DNA from: Pseudomonadota bacterium
GTDB taxonomy: Bacteria; Pseudomonadota; Gammaproteobacteria; Burkholderiales; Burkholderiaceae_D
Length of the DNA: 5,138 nucleotides
Direction of reading: 5' to 3'
Assembly: GCA_023435945.1 (NCBI GenBank)
Contig: JAEZLB010000281.1
Span: 1 to 5,138, forward strand
Each line of letters begins with the position of its first letter. The stretch's first letter is position 1. Position numbers and translations under genes: made by a program. The notes beneath the pieces were generated by a model. The model saw only the letters and a list, made by a program, of their open reading frames with translations, was not told where the DNA came from and made no database searches. Below, one piece after another: positions 1 to 5,138 of this stretch.

Positions 1-303
1 GTCCGCGGCAATCGCACGCACACCATGCAATTGCAGGAGTTCCCCGAGTTGGCCGGCGTCATCGACAGCATACGTGGCACCTTGGCCGGCAATCGGCAAC
101 TGCTGGAAAAATCCTTTGAACTCAAGCTGGAGGGGCCACGCCAGTCCTGGCGGCTGCTGTTGAAACCGACCGATAAGGGGTTGGCAAGAATCATACGCGT
201 CATCCGCATGGAGGGCGCCTACGGCAGGGTGCATAGCATAGAACTGGAACAGATGGATGGCGACAGTTCGGTGATGACGATAGCGCCTTTGCCCAAAAAA
301 TGA
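1..303 (+). CDS. LolA-like outer-membrane lipoprotein/lipid carrier, C-terminal part (5' truncated)
   Basis: The frame is open from base 1, so the gene begins upstream. The ATG at 25 is probably internal, because the residues before it (V-R-G-N-R-T-H-T) read as ordinary coding sequence. The visible 100 residues contain PELAGVIDSIRGTLAGN, then alternating hydrophobic/polar strands (FELKLEG, SWRLLLKPTD, ARIIRVIRMEG, VHSIELEQMDGDSSVMTI). This matches the C-terminal half of the LolA/LolA-like half-open beta-barrel, including the GD(S/R)SVMTI-type ending. LolA proteins ferry lipids or lipoproteins through the periplasm, and APE clusters commonly encode a LolA-like protein beside an MMPL exporter. 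The signal peptide lies outside the window. The stop codon overlaps the start of the exporter gene (ATGA), so the two are probably translationally coupled and act in the same export step. The cargo is inferred, not seen. Confidence 0.82.
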   Translation, partial: VRGNRTHTMQLQEFPELAGVIDSIRGTLAGNRQLLEKSFELKLEGPRQSWRLLLKPTDKGLARIIRVIRMEGAYGRVHSIELEQMDGDSSVMTIAPLPKK

Positions 304-2663
304 GCGGCTCCTCCATGCGCAATAAAGCGATCACCATCGCCGTCTGGCTGCTGGGCCTGCTGGCGTGCATCATCGTCATCGGCCGCAGCAATTTTTCGGC
401 CGATATGTCCGCATTTCTGCCGGCTTCGCCGACCGAAGAGCAGCAAGTCCTGATCGACCAGTTGAAAGATGGCGTGGTGTCGCGCCTGATTCTGGTTGGT
501 ATCGAAGGCAGCGATGCCGATACACGCGTTGAAGTATCCCGCAGCATGGCCAGTACCTTGCGCCAGTCTTCAGATTTCGTGTGGGTCGGCAATGGCCAGT
601 CTGAACATGCCGAGCGTGATCAGGCCTTTGTTTTCGAGAACCGTTATCTGCTCAGTTCGGCGGTGACGCCGGAGCATTTCAGTGTCGCCGGGCTGGAAAC
701 CGCAATCGCAGATACGATAGACCTGCTGGCATCGCCGGCAGGCATGATGATCAAGTCCGTTCTGCCACGTGACCCCACCGGCGAAATCGTGCACTTGCTG
801 GAGCAACTTACCGGCGGCAACCAACCAGCGAGTTATCAGGGCGTCTGGGTATCGCGTGACGCTAACCGGGCCCTGTTGCTGCTTCAGACCCGCGCATCGG
901 GTTCTGACCTGGATGCGCAACAGAACGCCATCGCACAGATCCGGCAGGCATTTGCGGCCGGAGTAGCGCAGGGTGGCGAAGGAGCCGCTGATGCACACCT
1001 GCTGATGACCGGTCCCGGCATTTTTGCCGTAGAGTCGCGCAGCACGATACAGGAAGAAATCAGCAGCCTGGTGCTGATCAGTACGGCATTGATCGTGCTA
1101 TTGCTGTTGGCGATTTATCGCTCCTTTTCGGTACTGGTGCTGGGCCTGATCCCGATGGTGTCGGGGGCCATCGTTGCAGTGGCAGCGGTCAGCATGGGCT
1201 TCGGTATCGTGCATGGCGTCACGCTGGGATTCGGGTCTGCGTTGATAGGCGAGGCGGTCGATTACGCGATCTATCTTTTTGTGCAGTCGCAGAAACGCAG
1301 TGAAGGCGATTCATCGGACTGGCAGCGGGAATCGTGGCCTGCCATCCGCCTTGGCGTACTGACTTCCGTCCTCGGTTTCAGCACCTTGCTGTTTTCGGAT
1401 TTTCCGGGGCTGGCGCAATTAGGCTTGTATGCGATTGCCGGCATTATGACGGCAGCGCTGGTCACGCGTCATGTCCTGCCTCATCTGCTACCTGCCAATT
1501 TTTCAATAAGAGACGTGTCGTCGCTGGGACAAAAACTGGTCTGGCTGCAAAAGCACTCAACGATGCTGCGCTGGCCTATCGTGGTCCTATCCATCGTATC
1601 GGCAGTCGTGGTGTGGCAGCACCGTGATTCCTTATGGAATAGTGAACTGGCTTCCCTAAGCCCGGTTTCAGAGAGCGCGCAGCAACTGGATGCCAGTCTG
1701 AGGGCAGACATGGGGGCGCCGGATGTGCGCTACATGGTCATCGTATCGGGACAGGATCAGCAATCCGTACTGGAAGCGGCTGAAAAAGTCGGCGGGCCGC
1801 TGCGGGAACTGGTGGATCAAGGCATGTTGACCGGGTTCCAGAGCCCGTCGCAATTCCTTCCCAGTGAGGCGTCTCAGAAGGCGCGCCAGGCGGCGCTGCC
1901 GGTGGGCGATATCAGGGAGCGGCTGGAGCAGGCCGTTACGGGCTTGCCGGTGAGGGCGGAAGTGCTGGCACCTTTTGTCGAGGATTTACAGCGCAATCAG
2001 GAGCGGGCGCTGCTGACTCGTGCTGATCTGGAAGGCACATCGTTTGCACTGCTGGTGGATTCACTGTTGCTCAAGCGCGATGGCAAATGGAGCGCTGTAT
2101 TGCCGTTGATGGTGCCGCAGGGTACGGAACTGGATAGCAACGTGGTTCGTGCTGCGATTGCGAAATCGGGGCAGGGCGACGTACTGTTCGTGGATCTGAA
2201 AACGGAATCCGATAACTTGTATGACGGTTACCTGAATGAAGCCATCGTGCTGTCGGGCATAGGCATGATAGCCATCGTGCTGCTGCTGGGCGCTGTATTG
2301 CGTTCGCCGCGCAAGGCTGTGCTCGTCATGTTGCCCTTGTTGTCAGCATCGTTAATCGTCGTGGCGGCACTGGTGATGGCAGGGCAGCAACTGATCATCC
2401 TGCACCTGGTCGGTTTGCTGCTGACTTTTGCGGTGGGTTCGAACTACGCCTTACTGTTCGGGCAGGACTTGCAGGAAGAGGCGTTGCCGCGCACGTATGC
2501 CTCCTTGCTGTTCGCGAATCTGACTACCGCCATAGGATTTGGTATTCTCGGCGCGTCCAGCGTTCCGGTGCTGAATGCCATAGGCATGACGGTGGGGCCG
2601 GGATTGATATTGAGTCTGATATTCTGCGCAGTGTTTTCCGATGTCCTGCGTGGCAAGCGCTGA
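300..2663 (+). CDS. MMPL/RND-family exporter (12 TM), probable aryl polyene lipid exporter
   Basis: This 787-residue protein has the two-fold MMPL/RND architecture. TM1 is at about 10-28, a large periplasmic loop at about 29-255, and TM2-TM6 at about 256-390. TM7 is at about 424-440, a second periplasmic domain at about 441-646, and TM8-TM12 at about 647-782. TM4 carries G-E-A-V-D-Y (Asp321-Tyr322), the Asp-Tyr pair that serves proton relay in MmpL-type transporters. The equivalent TM10 site reads V-G-S-N-Y, with Asn715 in place of Asp. The family uses proton motive force to move lipids from the inner membrane, and exporters of this kind are a standard part of APE clusters. The ATG at 300 overlaps the upstream stop by four bases, there is no clear Shine-Dalgarno sequence, and translation is likely coupled. 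The next gene begins three bases after the stop. Family assignment is firm; the substrate is inferred from context. Confidence 0.9.
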   Translation: MSGSSMRNKAITIAVWLLGLLACIIVIGRSNFSADMSAFLPASPTEEQQVLIDQLKDGVVSRLILVGIEGSDADTRVEVSRSMASTLRQSSDFVWVGNGQSEHAERDQAFVFENRYLLSSAVTPEHFSVAGLETAIADTIDLLASPAGMMIKSVLPRDPTGEIVHLLEQLTGGNQPASYQGVWVSRDANRALLLLQTRASGSDLDAQQNAIAQIRQAFAAGVAQGGEGAADAHLLMTGPGIFAVESRSTIQEEISSLVLISTALIVLLLLAIYRSFSVLVLGLIPMVSGAIVAVAAVSMGFGIVHGVTLGFGSALIGEAVDYAIYLFVQSQKRSEGDSSDWQRESWPAIRLGVLTSVLGFSTLLFSDFPGLAQLGLYAIAGIMTAALVTRHVLPHLLPANFSIRDVSSLGQKLVWLQKHSTMLRWPIVVLSIVSAVVVWQHRDSLWNSELASLSPVSESAQQLDASLRADMGAPDVRYMVIVSGQDQQSVLEAAEKVGGPLRELVDQGMLTGFQSPSQFLPSEASQKARQAALPVGDIRERLEQAVTGLPVRAEVLAPFVEDLQRNQERALLTRADLEGTSFALLVDSLLLKRDGKWSAVLPLMVPQGTELDSNVVRAAIAKSGQGDVLFVDLKTESDNLYDGYLNEAIVLSGIGMIAIVLLLGAVLRSPRKAVLVMLPLLSASLIVVAALVMAGQQLIILHLVGLLLTFAVGSNYALLFGQDLQEEALPRTYASLLFANLTTAIGFGILGASSVPVLNAIGMTVGPGLILSLIFCAVFSDVLRGKR

Positions 2664-2666
2664 GCC

Positions 2667-3323
2667 ATGCGTGTCCTGCACGATAAGGTGAATCCGGCAC
2701 GGAAGGCTGCATCGCTGATGATCATGTTGCCCGGTGCCTTGCAGGAGCCGGAAGAGTTCAGACGTACCGGATTTGTTGATGCCTTGCACCGTTATCATCC
2801 TGATTTCGATGTGGCATTGGTTGATCCGGCTTTGCAGTTCATTGGCGATGCCCTGGAGCCTGGCACCGTCCGCGTTCTGCACGAGTCTGTGGTCAGGCCT
2901 GCGCTGGCGAATTATCCGCGCATCTGGATGACCGGTATTTCACTGGGAGGATTCCTGGCCTTGTCTCATGCGGCCTGCTACCCTGGTCAATTGGAGGGGC
3001 TGTGCCTGCTGGCGCCGTATCCGGGCACACGAATGCGGCGCGAAGAGCCGATGCTGCAGGAGGACATGGCTGCTTCTCCGGATGGAGAGGGCACGGTGGA
3101 TCTGGAACAAAGCGTGTGGCGCTGGTTGTGCCGGCGTGAGCAGGATTCCACGCGGTTGTGGATGGGATACGGTGCGCAGGATCGGTTTGCCGATGGTCTG
3201 CGCAAGATGGAAAAGTGGATGCCACAGCAGCGTGCGGAAGTGATCGATGGCGGTCACGACTGGGATGCGTGGCAGCGTTTATGGGACCGTTTCATACGTA
3301 GCGATTATCTGGGACGGGTGTAA
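2667..3323 (+). CDS. Alpha/beta-hydrolase fold protein (putative esterase/thioesterase)
   Basis: This 218-residue protein shows a compact alpha/beta-hydrolase pattern. An early strand reads LMIMLPGA (17-24), with an oxyanion-hole-like PGA turn. The nucleophile elbow is G-I-S-L-G-G with Ser92. The following strand GLCLLAPYPG is at 111-120. The probable acid is Asp172 in GYGAQDRF, and the catalytic histidine is His197 in GGHDWDAW. All three triad residues are therefore present and correctly ordered. No signal peptide or TM segment is visible, so it is probably cytoplasmic. It is small for the fold and has only a short lid region (about 121-160). The start lies three bases downstream of the exporter stop with a weak ribosome site, suggesting an operon. 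In this setting it may cleave an acyl thioester or ester of the polyene product or remove misprimed chains from the carrier protein; that role is inference. A general esterase is an alternative. Confidence 0.82.
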   Translation: MRVLHDKVNPARKAASLMIMLPGALQEPEEFRRTGFVDALHRYHPDFDVALVDPALQFIGDALEPGTVRVLHESVVRPALANYPRIWMTGISLGGFLALSHAACYPGQLEGLCLLAPYPGTRMRREEPMLQEDMAASPDGEGTVDLEQSVWRWLCRREQDSTRLWMGYGAQDRFADGLRKMEKWMPQQRAEVIDGGHDWDAWQRLWDRFIRSDYLGRV

Positions 3324-3327
3324 GGGA
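3322..3327 (+). promoter_or_regulatory. Shine-Dalgarno-like AAGGGA deciding the deacetylase start
   Basis: The purine run AAGGGA overlaps the stop codon of the hydrolase gene. It is directly adjacent to the ATG at 3328 but nine bases before the in-frame ATG at 3337, a workable spacing. It therefore favours 3337 slightly as the true start. For 3328 the alternative purine stretch is GGGACGGG at 3311-3318, also nine bases away. Either way it argues against the long frame start at 3247. Confidence 0.4.
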
Positions 3328-4155
3328 ATGGCCAATATGAATTCAAGCGCGAGCTGGAAGCCTTCTCCACTAATGTGGGGAACCTTCATACTGCATGCCG
3401 TACTGCCCCTGTACTGGCTGCTGGTGCCGCAATCCTGGCCCTGGGTCGTGGCGGCGCTGTTTGCCAACCATCTTTTACTTACCGGTGTCGGCCTGTGGCC
3501 GCGGAGTACCTGGCTGGGCCCGAACTGGACGCATTTGCCGCCGGCGGCGGTAGCGCGCCGGGAAATCGCGCTGACTATCGACGATGGTCCTGACCCGGAA
3601 GTGACGCCACGCGTGCTGGAGGTGCTGGATCGTTATGGCGTGAAGGCGACCTTCTTCTGCATAGGCCAGCAGGCCGCACGTTACCCGGAGCTGTGCAAAG
3701 CCATCGTGCAGCGCGGTCACATGATAGAAAACCATAGCCAGACGCACAGGCATGATTTTTCCTTGCTGGGGCCGAAGCGGCTGCAGCAAGAGCTGGAAAG
3801 CGCGCAACAGACCCTGACCCGGATTACGGGACGGCGACCGCTTTTCTTCCGTGCGCCGGCAGGGCTGCGCAATCCTTTCCTCGACTGGGCATTGACCAAG
3901 ACTGGCCTGAAACTGGCGGCGTGGACTCGCAGGGGATTCGATACCCGCACGTCTGATGCCGACACCGTGTTCAAGCGCCTGTCGCGAGATATTCGTCCCG
4001 GCGCCATCCTATTGCTGCATGATCGTCATTGCGCGCGCACGCCGGACGGCACACCCGTGATCCTGGCGGTGATGCCACGTTTGCTGGAGGCTGCGGCCCA
4101 GGCCGATCTGCGCTTTGTGACTTTGCATGAGCTGCTACAAGCTGAACAACAATGA
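3328..4155 (+). CDS. Membrane-anchored polysaccharide deacetylase (NodB homology domain, CE4-type)
   Basis: Read from the ATG at 3328 the protein has 275 residues. Two hydrophobic stretches at about 16-34 and 40-57 suggest an N-terminal membrane anchor or hairpin. The NodB domain follows in normal motif order. T-I-D-D-G-P (83-88) has the base Asp85 and metal ligand Asp86. N-H-S-Q-T-H has metal ligands His136 and His140. F-R-A-P-A-G (174-179) holds the motif 3 Arg, A-A-W-T-R-R-G-F-D-T lies around 198-206, and L-L-L-H-D has His231. The family removes N- or O-acetyl groups from amino-sugar polymers or glycolipids using a divalent metal. Here motif 3 has Ala where many members have Tyr, so the subgroup is divergent. 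The frame stays open back to 3247, but that would overlap the hydrolase gene by 77 bases; 3328 or 3337 is more plausible. The stop overlaps the methyltransferase start. The true substrate is unknown; an acetylated sugar head group on the cluster product is inference. Confidence 0.85.
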   Translation: MANMNSSASWKPSPLMWGTFILHAVLPLYWLLVPQSWPWVVAALFANHLLLTGVGLWPRSTWLGPNWTHLPPAAVARREIALTIDDGPDPEVTPRVLEVLDRYGVKATFFCIGQQAARYPELCKAIVQRGHMIENHSQTHRHDFSLLGPKRLQQELESAQQTLTRITGRRPLFFRAPAGLRNPFLDWALTKTGLKLAAWTRRGFDTRTSDADTVFKRLSRDIRPGAILLLHDRHCARTPDGTPVILAVMPRLLEAAAQADLRFVTLHELLQAEQQ

Positions 4156-4859
4156 AAAAACAATTCATCAAAAACCTGATCGAGACAGCCGCAGCGCCTT
4201 ATCAAAGCGCAGGACGTTTTGCATGGCATTTCGCCAAGGGGAAGCTGGGTGGCGATCCTGCATTTGCCGGGTTGCTGGAACACGGAATGATCCCCAGTGG
4301 CGCACGCATACTGGATATCGGTTGCGGCCAGGGACTGCTGGCATCCTGGCTGCTGTCGGCGCGCCGCATGTATGAACAGGGCCAGTGGCCGGCGGAATGG
4401 CCGGAGCCGCCTGTGGCCAGCGTGCATGGCATAGAACTGATGAGCAGCGATGTGGCGCGTGCGCGGCAGGCGTTGGGCGATGCGGCGCAGTTTACCGTGG
4501 GCGACATGTGCAAGGTCGATTTCGGCAAGGTCGACGCCGTGGTGATCCTGGACGTCTTGCATTACGTTAATTACGCAGCCCAGGATGATGTACTGCGGCG
4601 TGTGCGCGACGCCTTGAGCCCGAACGGACGCCTGCTGTTGCGCGTCGGCGACGCCAATGGAGGCTGGCGTTTCCGCTGCAGCCTGTATGTCGACCACATC
4701 GTGACCTTTGTACGTGGCCATCGTAACGCCCGCCTGTATTGCAGGTCGCTGGCAGAGTGGGAGGCCGCGTTGCGCCAGTTGGGTTTCAGTGTCAAAGCCA
4801 TGCCCATGTACGAGGGGACGCCTTTCGCCAATATCCTGCTGGATGCACGATTGGGCTGA
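4152..4859 (+). CDS. Class I SAM-dependent methyltransferase
   Basis: This 235-residue protein has the Rossmann methyltransferase signatures. Motif I is I-L-D-I-G-C-G-Q-G at 53-61. The acidic end of beta2 is Glu95 in V-H-G-I-E-L, and G-D-M (117-119) supplies the acidic residue near the adenine. Motif IV-like V-V-I-L-D-V-L-H-Y-V is at 130-139, and L-S-P-N-G-R-L-L-L-R-V at 155-165. A Trp/Pro-rich stretch between beta1 and beta2 (about 71-90, EQGQWPAEWPEPP) is longer than usual and may contact the substrate. The C-terminal part has a hydrophobic run around 178-188 and ends GTPFANILLDARLG. No signal peptide is seen. The ATG overlaps the deacetylase stop (ATGA) with no strong Shine-Dalgarno sequence, so the genes are probably coupled. 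APE clusters often carry a methyltransferase acting on the aryl head group; the atom methylated (C or O) cannot be read from the sequence. Confidence 0.87.
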   Translation: MKKQFIKNLIETAAAPYQSAGRFAWHFAKGKLGGDPAFAGLLEHGMIPSGARILDIGCGQGLLASWLLSARRMYEQGQWPAEWPEPPVASVHGIELMSSDVARARQALGDAAQFTVGDMCKVDFGKVDAVVILDVLHYVNYAAQDDVLRRVRDALSPNGRLLLRVGDANGGWRFRCSLYVDHIVTFVRGHRNARLYCRSLAEWEAALRQLGFSVKAMPMYEGTPFANILLDARLG

Positions 4860-4883
4860 TAAGGGCGTTTTCATCGCAGGGTT

Positions 4884-4892
4884 TGCTAGAAT
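4884..4892 (+). promoter_or_regulatory. Candidate sigma70 extended -10 promoter for the ketosynthase gene
   Basis: The 66-base gap between methyltransferase and synthase is the longest non-coding stretch here. It contains TGCTAGAAT, a TGn extended -10 followed by TAGAAT, one mismatch from the consensus. No good -35 hexamer sits 16-18 bases upstream (GGCGTT at 4864-4869 is poor), which is tolerated by extended -10 promoters. Transcription would begin near 4899, leaving a leader of about 27 bases. No terminator hairpin is visible in the gap, so read-through from upstream is also likely. This is a pattern match only. Confidence 0.4.
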
Positions 4893-4925
4893 CCCTGACC
4901 ATTCTCATTTTATGAGCCTACTGTC

Positions 4926-5138
4926 TTGAAACCACTTCTGCTTTCACATTTCACCGCCAGCAGTTGCCTGGGGCATGGATTAGCCGCCAATCTGGAAGCC
5001 TTGCGCCAGCAGCGCAGCGGTCTTGCCAAGTGTGATTTTGACATTGTCGATCTGGATACCTGGGTGGGCGAAGTTGCCGGTGTCGATGCGGTCGTGCTGC
5101 GCCCGGACCTGCAGGCTTTTGATTGCCGCAATAACCGT
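4926..5138 (+). CDS. Beta-ketoacyl-ACP synthase, N-terminal part (3' truncated)
   Basis: The 71 visible residues begin LKPLLLSHFTASSCLGHG and continue with AANLEALRQQRSGL, then D-L-D-T-W-V-G-E-V and F-D-C-R-N-N-R. This is the N-terminal layout of FabF-like condensing enzymes: a first strand, then the G-x-G-x-x-x-x-x-x-A-L-x-x-x-x-S-G-L helix and loop, then the strand that leads to the R-N-N region. It closely resembles the synthases of APE clusters. The frame has a stop at 4896-4898, and the only plausible initiation codon after it is TTG at 4926; no in-frame ATG is present in the window. A weak GAG at 4914-4916 may serve as ribosome site. The active-site Cys and His residues lie beyond the right edge, so an active synthase cannot be told from a chain-length-factor-like partner. 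In an APE pathway it would catalyse decarboxylative chain extension on an ACP. Confidence 0.82.
   Translation, partial: MKPLLLSHFTASSCLGHGLAANLEALRQQRSGLAKCDFDIVDLDTWVGEVAGVDAVVLRPDLQAFDCRNNR

Noticed and set aside
200..592. Minus-strand open frame of 130 codons across the LolA/exporter junction
   Set aside because: It is opposite well-supported coding sequence and shows no domain, ribosome site or hydrophobic pattern of its own.
2241..2282. Direct repeat GCCATCGTGCTG at 2241-2252 and 2271-2282
   Set aside because: Both copies encode Ala-Ile-Val-Leu in the hydrophobic TM8 of the exporter; the repeat follows from membrane-helix composition and codon preference.
4388..4406. GGCC-rich repeat that could form a hairpin inside the methyltransferase gene
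   Set aside because: It is short and imperfect, lies in the coding region of the Trp/Pro-rich segment, and has no T-tract.
4026..4874. A 282-codon open frame on the minus strand opposite the methyltransferase and the end of the deacetylase
   Set aside because: It mirrors two genes with clear family motifs and conserved overlap spacing. Its translation is rich in His, Gln, Arg and Ala without recognisable motifs, typical of an antisense shadow in GC-rich DNA.
4860..4925. Possible intrinsic terminator after the methyltransferase gene
   Set aside because: No GC-rich stem followed by a T-run is present; the TTTT at 4868-4871 is not preceded by a hairpin.
1..5138. tRNA, rRNA, CRISPR array or insertion sequence
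   Set aside because: Nearly every base is within an intact coding sequence, and no spaced repeats, terminal inverted repeats or transposase motifs were seen.

Overview
The window reads as part of an aryl polyene (APE)-type biosynthetic gene cluster from a Gram-negative proteobacterium, most likely a betaproteobacterium. This is inferred from the moderately high GC content, the protein flavour, and the neighbourhood of a LolA-like carrier, an MMPL exporter, a SAM methyltransferase and a beta-ketoacyl synthase. The genus cannot be fixed from the sequence. All genes lie on the + strand and are packed almost without gaps.

Layout. 1-303: the 3' end of a LolA-like periplasmic lipoprotein/lipid carrier gene, cut by the window edge. 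300-2663: a complete 12-TM MMPL/RND-type exporter, joined to the LolA-like gene by an ATGA overlap. 2667-3323: a small alpha/beta hydrolase with a full Ser-Asp-His triad. 3328-4155: a membrane-anchored NodB-type polysaccharide deacetylase. 4152-4859: a class I SAM-dependent methyltransferase, joined to the deacetylase by another ATGA overlap. 4860-4925: a 66-nt gap, the longest in the window, with an extended -10-like promoter element. 4926-5138: the first 71 codons of a beta-ketoacyl-ACP synthase gene, apparently starting at TTG and cut by the right edge.

How the genes may work together (inference from family knowledge). In APE clusters a dissociated type II FAS/PKS-like set of synthases, reductase and dehydratases builds an aryl-capped polyene chain. 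That chain becomes part of an outer-membrane lipid. The MMPL exporter and the LolA-like protein are the likely export route, moving the product out of the inner membrane and across the periplasm. The hydrolase, deacetylase and methyltransferase sit between the export pair and the synthase and look like a tailoring cassette: acyl release or transfer, possible N-deacetylation of an amino-sugar or other acetylated head group, and methylation. The synthase is the first visible member of the chain-building set, which presumably continues to the right. The least routine points are the NodB-type enzyme in a polyene cluster, an exporter that has lost one of its two intramembrane Asp residues, and the TTG start of the synthase with its own candidate promoter.
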